The position numbers and the translations under genes were made by a program. This document shows, piece after piece, positions 21,166 to 32,755 of a stretch of DNA of 64,000 bases (its first letter is position 1; every line of letters begins with the position of its first letter). The stretch is from contig OZ023273.1 of NCBI GenBank assembly GCA_964007475.1, positions 77,413,737 to 77,477,736 of the forward strand, read 5' to 3'. Origin of the DNA: Hybos culiciformis. Taxonomy: Eukaryota > Arthropoda > Insecta > Diptera > Hybotidae. The notes below the pieces were generated by a model. The model did not search any database. It saw nothing but the letters and a program-made list of their open reading frames with translations, and was not told the DNA's origin.

Positions 21166-21423
21166 TGCCATAAGTGATGTCGTTTGAACCTTCGACGTTA
21201 TTCATAGGAAACAAAACAATAAATAGTGTCGTTTTAAAAGTGACATTATTCATACGATCAAAATACGACGACTTTATTCATGTAAAAATAATGTCGTTTA
21301 GAAGCGACATTATCTATAAAAAAAAAACCACTTTATTCATATATAAATTATGACGTCCCTGAAAGCGACATTAATCATTTGTATGGTAGGAATAATGCCG
21401 TTTTTTCGTATAAATTATGTCCG

Positions 21424-22924
21424 TATATCTCTATACATGTATATGTGGTGGAAAAAGAAAATACTTTAATTTCTTTTCTAAAAATAAATCACATTAATTT
21501 TGTTTTCTTAAATCTTAAAACTAACCCATATAAAAATAAAAATATTCTTATATCCACCATGATAATTATTTTATGTTTCTTTTCCTTTTTTTTTTTCTTT
21601 TTTCACATTAAATTCATGCATATGAAAAAAAAGATATCATGAGTGAATTATATGAAACGCCAACTCAAACTTAAGAGATATCATCGTAAACAAATAACAC
21701 CATATGAATCAACCAACGTCAATGATTATAAATTAAATTAATTATAAATTAAATTAACAAAACAAAAATGTATACAAAACAAATTATGTACTTATATATA
21801 TATAATAACAAAGTATATAACTAGAAAAAAACAATAAAAAAACAATATATATATATAAAAAATATATGTATATGATAATAATAATCCCTTATGATTATAA
21901 AAATGTATAAAAAAAACAAAATAAGGGAACCAATATTTTTTGAAATGAAAATAATAAAATTAAAAAAAAAAAATAATAATAGTAAATGAAATCTAATTCA
22001 TTTATCTATCATATATAAATAATTACAATTTTCTGTCCAAAAATTTTAAAGTTTTATGTATAAAGAAGAATGAACATTTTACATATAATTATATATACAA
22101 TACATATATGAATAAATAGAAAAAAAAAATTCAACTTTTTACCATTTTAAAAAAAAATTATATTTATATCTGCTGTGTAATCACAAAGCAGATTTTCATT
22201 TAGGCAAGTTTAATATAAAATTGTCGCTTATAATTATAATGTAATAAAATCGTTCTTATAAAAAAAAACAAAAATGAATTTTCCTGAGTAAAAATAATTT
22301 ACAGGTCCCTTATATGAGAAAAATTCCGGTGTTAAGCTCCCGCTATAGGTGGCAGAAGCCACGAACCGAAGAATGACTAATTAGTCATTTAGGTTAGTAA
22401 TTTTTTTTTTGAATCGATTGCGGTTTCCAAAATATACTTATATACCCTTTTTGAATGTTTATGGGTAGAAAATGTGATAAATAAAAGCTATTTATCATCA
22501 TTTATAGCTTCCAAATTTTCATTTTAAGACATCCGAAATTTTTTTGTTACGAGACCACTGGTGTTCACTGACGCGTATCCTCCCAACTGCGAGCAAAGAA
22601 CAAGATGTCTAAGACAGTGGGCGCGCCACCAGATAAAATTCGGCATGTAGAGCACTTTCTTTTGCCTCTGCCACTTTCATTTTTGTCATAATTTCTTTTA
22701 TGATAAGATTTTCTTTTAAGTTCATTTTGAACTCACATACATTTTTGTTGTGTTTTTTACAACCACGTGTTTTTTTAAAACATAACAGAACAGAAACAGC
22801 GGGATTAAAGAAAAAAAGGGTCGGAAAAAATAAAATTCAAATGACGAAATGAAAATAATGTGAAAATACAAATACTATCTAATAAAAATTGATGAAAAAT
22901 TAAATTGTTGTTTCTGTTTCAGTT
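21424..22924. other. AT-rich DNA, no gene recognised
   Basis: Contains TATATA microsatellites near 21800-21870 and A runs. 22320-22660 is GC-richer (around GGTGGCAGAAGCCACG and GGGCGCGCCACC) but gives no convincing protein or RNA. The 87-codon ORF at 21379-21642 is hydrophobic low complexity. Confidence 0.5.
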
Positions 22925-23364
22925 AAGCCGGGATTACGTTAAAACAGAATTTAGTAACATAAACAGAATCCTATACATTTGAACATAATTAATTCTGCGA
23001 CAGAATTTTACAACACAATTTAGCGACAGAAAAATTCATTCTGTCCACAGAATTTGAATAACCTCAAACGAGGTTATTTTCTGTTTCTGTTGCCAGACTG
23101 TCAATTTAATTTAATTTTTTTTGTCTTTGTTTATTTACGTTTTTTCGAGTTGTTTTTGTCAAAAAGTTGGGACAAAAAATTAAATTCAGTAAGGACGAAG
23201 AGGACAAAATTGTTGATTTCGTAAAAAATAACGAAATTTTATATAATGTTTCTCTTTTAAAGGCAGCAATCTCATGAGATTCTGACCAGAATTTCAGAAG
23301 AAGAATAAATTTTTCTTTCGCTGATTCTGTTCTGTTGCTAAATTCTGCGACACCCGGGCTCTAC
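22925..23364. mobile_element. MITE with a MADF/Myb-like coding relic
   Basis: The ends are imperfect inverted repeats: AGCCGGGATTACG...CAGAATTTAGTAAC at the left, and the reverse complement of GTTGCTAAATTCTGCGACACCCGGGCT at the right. No clean target duplication. The interior carries the MADF-like fragment at 23184-23277. Confidence 0.5.
23184..23277 (+). pseudogene. MADF/Myb-SANT-like domain fragment
   Basis: The frame reads KFSKDEEDKIVDFVKNNEIL then YNVSLLKAAIS and a stop. Acidic-Lys start, hydrophobic spacing and the 'D-F-V-x-x-N-x-x-L-Y-N-V' pattern fit the first helices of a MADF domain, the DNA-binding ORF1 type found in Harbinger transposons and in host factors. No ATG is visible directly upstream and only about 30 residues remain. 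Confidence 0.4.
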
Positions 23365-23561
23365 AAGCATTTAAAATTTAAATTTTATTAAATGATGTTT
23401 TAAGTTTATTTTTAATTTTTTTCAGAAATTCTTAAAAACTCATAATGTAATTGTATAATAACAATATTGAGAATGATTTTGATACTACGATGTTTTAATT
23501 ATATTTTCCCGAAAATATCTCGTTTATGGTGGTGTTTATGTTTGCTTGTAATTAATTTATA

Positions 23562-23738
23562 TGTGTGTTTTTTCAATAAACTTATGCTAGTTAACATTTG
23601 TATTTTTTTAGCATGTCCTTTTTTTCCTATCAAAATATGGTCACCGTAATTATAGGTGACCATATTTTGATAGGAAAAAAAGGACATGCTAAAAAAAATA
23701 CAAATGTTAACTAGCATAAGTTTATTGAAAAAACACAC
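23562..23738. repeat. Near-perfect palindrome, 83-nt arms
   Basis: Arms 23563-23645 and 23655-23738 are complementary except for one extra A in an A run; the loop is about 9 bases. The hairpin includes GGTCACC...GGTGACC at its base-paired tip and GTGTGTTTTTTC/GAAAAAACACAC at the foot. ORFs on both strands across it are mirror images, not genes. Confidence 0.9.
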
Positions 23739-23955
23739 GAAGCATTCATAGGAACTGCCGAAAGAAGTTAATACTTAAAAGCTTTAAACTATAAAATAAC
23801 AGTGGCTACAAATAATGGACTGCTCAGTACAAAATGTAAATTCAAATAAAAATCAGTCCATCAGTCCAAAAGCAGTCCTTTATTTGTAGCCACTGTTATT
23901 TCAAAGTTTTAAGCTTTTAAGTATTAACTTCTTTCGGCAGTTCCTATAACTGCTT
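23739..23955. repeat. Fold-back MITE core, about 215 bp
   Basis: CATAGGAACTGCCGAAAGAAGTTAATACTTAAAAGC on the left is mirrored by the same sequence reversed at 23905-23950. The core AACAGTGGCTACAAATAATG is shared with 20880-21030. It abuts the palindrome at 23562-23738. Confidence 0.8.
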
Positions 23956-24249
23956 GGTGTTTTTTTTTTGTATATTTTGAGCCTGCACGGCCTAACCGTA
24001 GCTCCCTACCCAAAATTTTTGGGCAGGTGATCTTTATTTCACCGGCGCTACCTATTTTCATAATTTTTCTTTTTTTGCACATTTTGAGCCGAGTGACCCT
24101 AACCGTAGCTCCATACCCAACATTTTTAGTCAGATAATCTATTTTGCAAACATTTTTTTTTTGCATATATTGAGCCGGGAAGACCCTAACCGTAGTTCAG
24201 TATATAAAATTTTTAGTCAGGTAATCTTTATTTCACTGGAGCTACCTAT

Positions 24250-24290
24250 CTTGAAATTTTTTTTTGAAGTTTAAACTTCTTTAGGCGCGT
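24250..24290. repeat. Isolated GAAGTTTAAACTTC transposon end
   Basis: TTTGAAGTTTAAACTTCTTT followed by AGGCGCGTTG is the same terminus as at 20690. It marks another member of this MITE family. The other end is not clear. Confidence 0.5.
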
Positions 24291-24540
24291 TGTGAGATTT
24301 TTGGTAGAGGGTACAAATCTTGTTTCAAATCGAGTATCGATTCGAGTATCCAAATCGGTTGAGATTTTTTCTCAGAAAAATAAGAAAAAAATACTCAAAA
24401 TACGACTCGAATGTACACAAAGTACAACTTGAGCTTTTATATTATTTAGGAAAATCAATCAAAGGGATTTTTTGTATTTTTTTAGAAAGGTAAACTCATA
24501 TAGACAATATGGCTTAAGCCGGGATGTCAGTAGATAGTTT

Positions 24541-24790
24541 ATGAGAGTTTTGGCTCAATGGGCATTTGAGTGGAGCCATGTGGAGCCGCGTATTACATGA
24601 GAGTTCTGGCTCAATGGGTAGAGCCGCGTATTATATGAGAGTTCTGGCTCAATGGGTGGAGCCGCGTATTATATGAGAGTTCTAGATAAATTTAAGTGTG
24701 CCGCGTATTATATTATAGTGAATTATTTTATTTAAGTTGAGCCGTGTATATAAAGTTCTAAGTAAATTATTTTAAGTGGAGCCGGGTAAA
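24541..24790. repeat. Minisatellite, about 39-bp unit
   Basis: ATGAGAGTTCTGGCTCAATG and GAGCCGCGTATTAT alternate for about four clear units (near 24541, 24597, 24635, 24674) and then decay to about 24790. Confidence 0.75.
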
Positions 24791-24844
24791 ATAGTAAATT
24801 TCTATTCTTAGTAAAATATTTTAATGCGCAGGGCTTCGGTAAGT

Positions 24845-25005
24845 TGTATTTACATTCGCAAATTTAGCTCGGTAAATGGTCCATTACATGCATCAATACA
24901 CATGCAATTATAGAGGAATGTAAATTGTATTTACATTTCCCTGTGATGTAAATTGTGTTTACATTGCTCTATATTGTATTTACATTCTTCATTTTGAACT
25001 GCGTA
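24845..25005. repeat. Dispersed TTGTATTTACATT motifs
   Basis: At least five copies of TTGT(A/G)TTTACATT in about 160 bases, some inverted (AATGTAAA). Low-complexity or transposon subterminal repeat; no gene. Confidence 0.5.
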
Positions 25006-25937
25006 ATACTATAAACAAAAATAATATCACTCACACTCACAATATTTCAATACAGACAAATACCAAAAAAAAAAAAAAATTGCAAATGTATACCTCTCAC
25101 ATGCATCAAATCAATGTCAAACAAAGCTTAGTTTATAATGCTAAAAATCTATATTTTCCCTCTGAGCTAATCTATATTTTCCCTCTGAGCAAACAAAACA
25201 AAAAAAAAAAGAACCAATAAAAAAATACGCGGCTATTTTTTTTTTTTTCTAAAAAGCGGCCAGTCGATCAGTAGATGAATTTTCTTAACATGTGTTTCAA
25301 TCTACTATTTTTAAAGGATCTTCGAACCTCTACTACTAAATTTTTAAACGAGTGTGGTTGGATTTTAGTACAAAAATTTAAACCACACTTCAAAAATTGC
25401 ACTTATTTTTATTCAAAAAAAACAAAATGAATAAAAATAGAACAATGGTAACCCTGAAAATATCTTTGTTGTCATTATAAAGTTTGCTGTCAAATGTCAA
25501 GTAAGATTTTTTTTTTCTTTTATCAACAAACGAGGAAAATGGCAGCAACAAGGAGATTATTTATTGTAAATATAAATTATAATTATATAATTATTATTTG
25601 ATTTTATTTTTAATTATAAAAAAAATAATTATAAAATTATTATTATTTTTTTTAATAATTAAAAATAAAATTAAATAAAATTTAAGAAGACCATTAGTTC
25701 CTAAAATAATAAAAAAAAATTAGTAATGAAAATGAATAATTTTTTTTGGAAAAATTACTAATTTTTTTTAATATTTTAGGAATTAGCTGATCTTAAATCA
25801 TCCAGTTTGAAATCATTTCGAGAAAGAAATTTACTTCCGTATTAATTAAATTTTATTTCCTTGCTTCATTTTGAACTTTTTTGTTTATTTTTTTCATTGT
25901 AAATGTACTGTTTTCAACTCCCTCTCCCATGCACATT

Positions 25938-26132
25938 AAAGCAGTATACAATACATGCTAATCAAATTTGTTATGCAGCTCGTTGTGTATACACACAAAC
26001 ACATAGACAATCGTCAATATTATATCACTCGACCTTCGGTCTCGTGATATAAACATGACTCGTGTCTATGTGTTTGTGTGTATACACAACTCGCAAGAAT
26101 AACAAATTTTCTTAACATGTATTGTAATCTAC
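25938..26132. repeat. Fold-back with nested hairpin
   Basis: GTGTATACACACAAACACAT followed by AGACA (25988-26012) is complementary to TGTCTATGTGTTTGTGTGTA at 26067-26086, and the outer flanks ACAATACATG/CATGTATTGT also pair. The loop contains a second hairpin with ATATCAC/GTGATAT around CGACCTTCGGTC. Probably a small fold-back transposon. Confidence 0.75.
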
Positions 26133-26515
26133 TATTAAGTGGAGCCATATTTAATATGTATATGTACATAATTATGTATTTTCAAATAATTGTGAAATTA
26201 TAAGTGAAGTGAAAAAATGCTGATAAATGTAATTTGAGGATCGAATTGATTTTTATATTAAAATATTTAAATTAAATTATAGAGGTAAAAATTTAAAAAC
26301 TTGTTGAAACATGTAAGATTTAAAATAAATTGAAAATTCCAAAAATGCTGAGTCTAATATATTTTCCACACCTTCCAATTGTAATTTTAGATTCGAACGG
26401 ACATATTTTTTAATGTACACCTGGTGATTGTAATTTGAGATTCGAAATAAATTTCTTTTTATTCAATTATGAAGGAAAAATAAGATTTTCAAAAACATAT
26501 TCAAACATATACTTA

Positions 26516-26885
26516 TACGAGCCCTGCATCATAAGACCTCGTACGGGTTTTTTTTTTTGAGTTTGTTCTACTTTTTTCCAGTTTTCTCCAGTTTTGTATT
26601 TTTTTCGTTTAAACCAACCTTTTTTAGGAGTTTTTGGTCTTTATAAAAAAAAATTGTTTTTAAGTTAAATTTTGAGAAAAAAATTATTTTCCAAAAGTCT
26701 ACTTTTTCAACTTTTTTTATGGGCATCGCAGAAATTTTCGAAAGATGCATTTTGAAGGGCATTTGGGAGTAGTTAATTTTAGCTTTTTGGGTTTTGTCGA
26801 TAAAATAAAGGAGAGAGCCAAAAAACGCCTTTGAAATTCGAAAAAACAGGCCAAAATTGCTATTTTTCGCGATGCAGGGCTCGTA
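26516..26885. mobile_element. Tc1/mariner-type MITE
   Basis: 370 bases with inverted ends TACGAGCCCTGCATC and a TA duplication on each side (26514-26515, 26886-26887). The interior is T-rich with no transposase. It lies at the left edge of Maverick fragment A. Confidence 0.6.
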
Positions 26886-27948
26886 TATAAACAAAAAAAT
26901 TATTTTCACTAAATAAAAAAATAATAATATAATTTTCCGTGTATTTTTATCGTATGTGTGTGAAAAATCAAAATTTGAAATATGATTTTTATTAAATAAA
27001 TCCTTAAGCTTTTTGTTAAATATTTTCTCACGAATTGAATAATGAATTTCACAATTTATGTCTATGAAAATGAAATCGTAATTTGAGCCTGTGATAAAAT
27101 TTGGATTCAGTAGGTATTTAAGGAGGAAAATTAAACTTTTTTGCTCAAAATTGAAGTTTAAATCAAACAGTGTAAGTCCTATAAAATATAGTGTGCTTAA
27201 AACTAAATAATTTGAAACTAAATAACTAAATAAACAACAAGAATTATTAAAATATAAAAATTTGGAAATAATTAAATTGAAAGCAGAAATTAATAAATTT
27301 GGAAAAATAAAACTTAGCCAAAACAAATTATTATATCTGTAAAAAGAAATTTAATTAAAAGAATTAACTCAAGCATATAAAAATTTCAAAATAATTAATT
27401 TGAAAGCTGAAATTAAAAAAAATAAAAGAAGTAACTAAAAAATTATTTATTATTTTATTTTACATTTATAATTTATATTTTTCGAGAAATAAAAAAAAAA
27501 ACGAAGAAAAATTTCAAACAAAACTTTATTTCAGGTGAAATATTTTAAAATGGTTTTTACATGTCAAATCTGTAATCAACAATTTACAATGAACAAAAAT
27601 CTTCTTCGCCAAGTTCGCACTTAACATACCGATGTTAATATGGAATCTTCAATTCAAAATAAGTATGTAGTTTGTCAGATTTGTGATGCGGAGTTTTCGA
27701 GGTCTGATGCGCTTAGCCGTCAAATTAATTTCCAGCATATTCAACCATCTAAAAAGGCGAAATATGGCAGTGATAATGTAGTTGTTGCTGATATTGAGAG
27801 TGACGATGATGATTCCATTAATAATATTGAAAGTGATGCTGATAAAATTGATAATGATGGTGATGAAAATTTAGATAATGCTGACAATGTTGCTGATATT
27901 GAGAGTGACGATGATGATTCCATTAATAATATTGAAAGTGATGCTGAT
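26886..27948 (+). mobile_element. Maverick/Polinton fragment A, left part
   Basis: 26980-27948 matches, in inverted orientation, the sequence from about 63000 to the window end (fragment B). It resumes at 43127 after the inserted mag-like element, as shown by the CTGAT duplication. Upstream of the zinc-finger ORF is a Lys/Leu coiled-coil-coding stretch with stops (around 27220-27440). The viral/transposon affiliation comes from the adenovirus-type protease fragments that flank the same gene at 43478 and 58340. Confidence 0.65.
27550..27948 (+). pseudogene. C2H2 zinc-finger N-terminus of a Maverick-encoded protein (broken)
   Basis: ATG 27550 begins MVFTCQICNQQF. Two C2H2 fingers are recognisable, but here each has lost a His (Gln in its place) and a TAA stop lies in the first linker. 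The ORF reopens at 27640 with the second finger and an acidic region built of repeats of DIESDDDDSINNIESDAD. The retrotransposon interrupts it at 27948. The intact-looking fingers are in fragment B (63144-63393). Family members carry this region at the N-terminus of large DNA-polymerase-B-type proteins; that link is inference from family knowledge, as no polymerase motif is present. Confidence 0.6.
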
Positions 27949-28087
27949 TGTGATAAAAGTATAATAAGTTTAGTTATCTAATATGACATTTGACATTTAT
28001 GTATCTGCAAGGCCGGTGTTTACCTTAATATTAGAGTGCAGTAATCTGCCAAGGTCTGTTTATACTGATCATAGCGTATATGTAACA
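27949..28087 (-). repeat. 3' LTR of the mag-like element
   Basis: 139 bases, nearly identical to 42983-43126; differs by an ATA-scale indel and a few substitutions. Includes GCAAGGCCGGTGTTTACC. Confidence 0.88.
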
Positions 28088-28540
28088 TGCCATATTTTTT
28101 TTTTTTTTTTTTTACATTATATTGTATATGTGTATTTAATACACCTTTTTTTTTTTTTTATTTACATATTTAGGTTCTTCTTAATTCATTTAGAACCTTT
28201 TACTTCTTATTTTATTTTCTTTATTCTGTACTTTTAGGTTTTTTACATATGCTTTAAAACCTTTTAATTCTTATCTTTATTTTTATTTATTTTTATATTT
28301 ATTATTTTTTTTTTTTTTACATATATTTTAGAATCTTTTAATTCTTATCGTTATTGTTATATTATTATTTTGTACTTGTAGGTTTTTTACATCTATTTTA
28401 AAACCTTTAAATTCTTATTGTTATTTCATTGCATTTATGTATATCTAAGTACCAAAATCAAAATATTTTGGTTAATTTATTGAGCCTTGCAGATATCCTA
28501 TATATAAAAATAAAATATATAAAAACAAAATACAACAAAA
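28088..28540 (-). other. 3' untranslated region of the mag-like element
   Basis: T-rich on the + strand, with three diverged tandem copies (about 90-100 bp) of a unit containing AGGTTTTTTACAT and AACCTTTTAATTCTTAT. No ORF. Confidence 0.55.
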
Positions 28541-30066
28541 TTAGTTCAAATAATAATCTTCCAAATATGTTGGTTGTCTTGTGTTTCTTTTTGGGCGATT
28601 TGACGTGTGTTGATTGTCATTGTTGTTTCTGTGAGCATTATTTTCTTCATGAGGTTCATGGATTTTACGGTTCTCGTCTGGTTCATTTGATATGTTGTCC
28701 ATATTATTACTTTCGGAGAATTCCTGGTTATATGAGTCAGTTGGATCATTTATATGAATAGTTTGTGGAGTGGCAGTTGGATTTTGATTATCAAGATTTG
28801 TGCTTGGTGTAATTTCAAATGACTCCTCATTGTTTTGCTGTACATTTTGATGACTAGTTTCATTTTCATTGAATATTAAATCTTCCGGAATCTCTCTGAT
28901 GTGTTGTCGGTTACGGATGTACTTTTTATCGTTTATAATTATTTCGTATGATCTTTCTGATAATTTTTTAATTATTTTACCAAATGAATTTTTCTTGTCT
29001 GTTGGCCTTAGTTTTGTAACAATATTTGCACCAATATCTAGATCTTTTAATTGTTTTGAATGCTGGTCATAGTGTTGCTTACTTTTTAATCTTCTCTTTT
29101 CGATTTTTGATCTTACATCAGTTGGTATTTTAGGAAATAATTGGTTGTCATTTCTCGGAATGGCTGATCTTGTGTTCCTTATCATAAAACGTTCGGCAGG
29201 GCTGTAGCTCGTTTCATTTGGAGTATTTCTTTGTTCTCGTAATGCTTTATAAAGGCATTGATTTTAGTCTTCACATTTTTTTATCAATTTTTTAATAACT
29301 TTTACAGCTGATTCAGCCTTTCCATTGCCTTGTGGATAATATGGCGATGAATTTATATAATTAAAATTCCATTCTTCGGCAAATGTAAGGAATTTTTGTG
29401 CACCATCAGTAATCACTGTTTTTGGCACCCCTTTTCTCGCGAACAATATTTTACACGCCAGAATGATTTCTTCAGCTATGGTTGATTTCATCATATTTAT
29501 TTCTATGAAATCTGAAAAATGATCAAAATGGTAAGTATATTTCTAATTTTACCTTTATATTCGATTTCACAAAAGTCCATTGATATTCTCCGATATGGAT
29601 ACGCTGGGATATTATGTGATAACATTGGTAACTTTTGTTGCATATCTGTATATCTCAAACAAGTTATGCATCTTTTTATCATATTCTTGATATCATTTGT
29701 CATACCTGGCCAAAAAATCGTTCTTCTGCCTTTTTCTAGACATGCTTGGATTCCACTGTGCCCGTAGTGTAGTGTTTCTAAATACTTCTTTTGTATTGAT
29801 CTTGGTATAATAAATCTTTCGTCTTTAAACAACATATCATCTTGAATTGATAACTGTTTCTTGCACGATTTATAATTATTTATTTCACTTAAATCATCAG
29901 GCAACATGTCTGTCCAGTTTGGTTGAATATATTTTTTCACTTTTTGTAAGATCGGATCTTCTTTTGTTTTCTCTTTTATTTCGTCTATTTGTCTATCATC
30001 AATTTCTTCGTTATCCGCAATATTTATTTTTTCAATTTTGTTCAAATAGTTCTCCCAATATACCAC
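28541..30066 (-). pseudogene. Integrase region of the mag-like element
   Basis: Read on the minus strand: an N-terminal zinc region (HYGHSGIQACLEKGRR, CITCLRY) at 30066-29503, the first catalytic Asp in SMDFCEIEY, the second in VITDGAQKF and the Glu in GNGKAESAVKVI (29494-29264), then a C-terminal region ending at 28541 with a Pro/Asn-rich hydrophilic tail. One base is missing at about 29510 (frame change) and a TAA interrupts at 29264, so no full protein is made. The ORF is cut off upstream at about 30066 by the foreign segment. Confidence 0.85.
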
Positions 30067-30417
30067 GAGTCAGTTATTTGTCTAGTTCATCGGAAATAAA
30101 AAACATCATTTGTTAACTAACTTAGTATACTAATGATATGAACACGTTAGCCACAAGGATATATAAAAAGTACGACATGGATCGTATATAGGAGCTAGTT
30201 ATTTGTAACCGTAAATTACGACTGAACGTTAGGTATACGACAAGCATTAATGTAAAGAATATAGCTGACGTAGCCGTTAGTTATGAAACTAACATATAAG
30301 TCAGAATTAAAACTGTCCCCAGGATCAGTTATCAGGCTGACTACTAAGCTAGTTGTAAATCTTACTTAAATGTCACTTATATGATGGACATCGAAGGACA
30401 ATTCTATGACTGCCGTC

Positions 30418-30646
30418 GATGTTAATTGTAAAACATACTTTAATGTAAGCTAACCATTTTTGTCCTCTTAAGGAGGATCTATTCAGAATATTTTTAGTTT
30501 TCCGAAAATATCTCGAAAACAGCGCGTTTTTTACGCATCGTTTTCGAGATATTTGCGAAAAACTAAAAATATTCTGAATAAGCCTTCCTTTTAGGAGGAC
30601 AAAAATGGTGAGCTTACATTAAAGTATATTTTACAATTAACATTAA
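30418..30646. repeat. Fold-back MITE, about 230 bp
   Basis: TTAATTGTAAAACATACTTT at 30420 is mirrored by AAAGTATATTTTACAATTAA near 30620. Inner arms include ATTCAGAATATTTTTAGTTT and TTTTCGAGATATTT. The centre is near 30527. No ORF. Confidence 0.8.
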
Positions 30647-32317
30647 TATCAATTAACAGAATGGTCAGCTCATTTAATGGTAACTTTGCTAAAAAAAAAA
30701 CTGTTGTAACCAAAATTGCAAAAATAAGAATCAGATACAGTTAATGTTGAATTACTATTTATTATTTAACATAGAAATAATAAAAACAAACAAATTAACA
30801 TAAATTCTCTTATAAAAATTAAAGTTACAATTAACAAGTATCGTAAATTAAATAAAACGGATTAGCAATTATTTTGCTCCCAATTTTCAAAAAAAATTTG
30901 TGTTTTAATAACACAAGTAAGTGCATGTACGCATATTTATTTTTAACCTTATAATGGAAACTTAATAATACATTATTACATACTCAATCAACTGACTTGT
31001 TCATTAAAGTTAAAATAAATAAATCGTGCAACGTCGGCGTCGTCAAAGATAATTAGGACATTCTAAGATGTAGTTATTAATGTAGGTTAATGTAGTTCAG
31101 TTTGTTAGTTAAAAGCATATTAACAAGTTTATAATTTATTCGAGGGTCAATAACTCTGAATCTTTTATATCGAGCTCTAATTTATTCAAAATATTTACTA
31201 TTTAATTGAATAATATTTGATGACATTTGAGTCCTGAATTGAAAATACCTACATATCTACTATAATGTTCCATTTTTTTTCTAAACTCATGTTAAGATAA
31301 AAAGTTAAATAAAAACACTTAATAAAAAAATTTTTACTTAAAGAAAAATTTTGTTCCGTGTTGATATGATAGCAACATAATAAGCTGACAATTTATAATT
31401 TCCTTCACCAGTTTCACGTCTCAATATAGGCAGCAAATCAGAAAAAATATAGCAATTTGTATATGAGGCTGTAAATATCAATTCTGTTGATATCATAAAA
31501 AATGATCCAGCAATATCTTGAACTGTCACTTGATTGAAACCCATTACTGTTGAATACATTACAGCTAAAGTTACTGACGTTATCATGAATATTCCAAATG
31601 CTGTAAATTCTTTTTTGAAATTTCGACGACTTTCTACAGCTGATCTCGATATTAATAATATCACTTGATAAAACCATGATATTTTTCGACTGAAATGTAA
31701 ATCATATTATTACCTACGTACAAGAAGTATACACAAAAATATTTTTTTTAAATTTTTGATTATTCAATGAGGACTTAAATTTATCTGATAGACACCTATA
31801 GTTGTTAACATTTTTATAAACCATTTTCTGAAAAGCAAGTTATTAAAATCATTCTTATACAGCTGTATAGTGTTTTGATATAGTATTAACATTTACATTC
31901 TGGTGCGTTTATACTGGTTTATATAAATGTTTACCTTAGTGAATTATTCTTATACCTATTACTTTAACGTTTCAACTTACATAGCATAAATTTGATTCAA
32001 ACTATCACTTTCCAATTGTTGCCATTCAATAGTTCTTGTGTCTATCTCTTGTTGGAAATTATTTTTTATAATATCAGCAAATTTTGTACAATCTCCATTC
32101 AAACCATTTGATATCAATTTTAAGTAAAAATATGCAGGATTACAATTCCTGGGACAATAATAACCAAGTCTGCAATTTGAAGAAAATTATTTGATCAATA
32201 TTCACACATACTTAGTTGAAAACTTTAAAAGATATATAAATACGATTATCACGAATTTCAATAGGAAACTTAAATTTCTCCAATTTCCTGCTACTTATTT
32301 GTACTAATATGTATTAT

Positions 32318-32561
32318 TGTAATGCCCCCTTATCATTATGTACATAATACTATATACATTGTATATTATAAGCTCTCTCTCTCTTATTATTATTATTCGT
32401 TAAGTTATCATAGTATTAGTTAATAAGAAAGTATAAGACATGTCTAGGTACTTAGTTTTAAGTCAGTTTATAATCACTTCTTAAATAGTAATCATATAAT
32501 AAATAAGTCTGAAGTTTAACCACCTGTTGTTTTTATTAAAAGATACCCTAGTGGTATCACA
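32318..32561 (+). repeat. Left LTR (element in brown intron)
   Basis: 244 bases, TG...CA, includes a CTCTCTCTCTTATTATTATT tract. Confidence 0.92.
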
Positions 32562-32576
32562 TGGCGACCGTGACAG
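32562..32576 (+). promoter_or_regulatory. Primer-binding site, tRNA-Arg type
   Basis: TGGCGACCGTGACAG follows the LTR directly. Its complement CTGTCACGGTCG-CCA fits the acceptor/T-stem end of an insect tRNA-Arg. Confidence 0.75.
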
Positions 32577-32755
32577 CTGCCATTTAGGCAGGCTGAAATT
32601 TTTTTTTAGTTTGAAAAAGTTATTAAAAGTGACTATAAAATTATAAAATTATTTTATTTTATGGAATTCTTTATAAAAATTCTAAATAAAATAAAACTAT
32701 AAAAAATATAAAAAAAAAAAAAAAGAAAAATTTGAAAAAAAAAATTAACTTGATA

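Larger units (their letters stand above)
15988..21423. mobile_element. Long-TIR (fold-back type) element, 5.4 kb, carrying nested repeats
   Basis: About 215 bases at 15988-16205 are repeated in inverted orientation at about 21195-21423, both starting ATACGGACATA(A/T)TTTATACGA. Each arm is built of imperfect modules around TAAATAATGTCG...CGACATTATT, so each arm is internally palindromic too. The interior contains R1 copy 2 and further MITEs. No clear target duplication was found, so it could also be two independent insertions of one palindromic repeat. Confidence 0.55.

Noticed and set aside
26568..27326. 252-codon hydrophobic minus-strand ORF, partly repeated at 63566-63931
   Set aside because: It is the reverse of the AT-rich, Lys/Leu-coding flank of the Maverick zinc-finger gene. 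The second copy breaks the frame after about 110 codons, and part of the ORF runs into an unrelated MITE (26516-26885). Conservation follows from the DNA duplication, not from protein selection.
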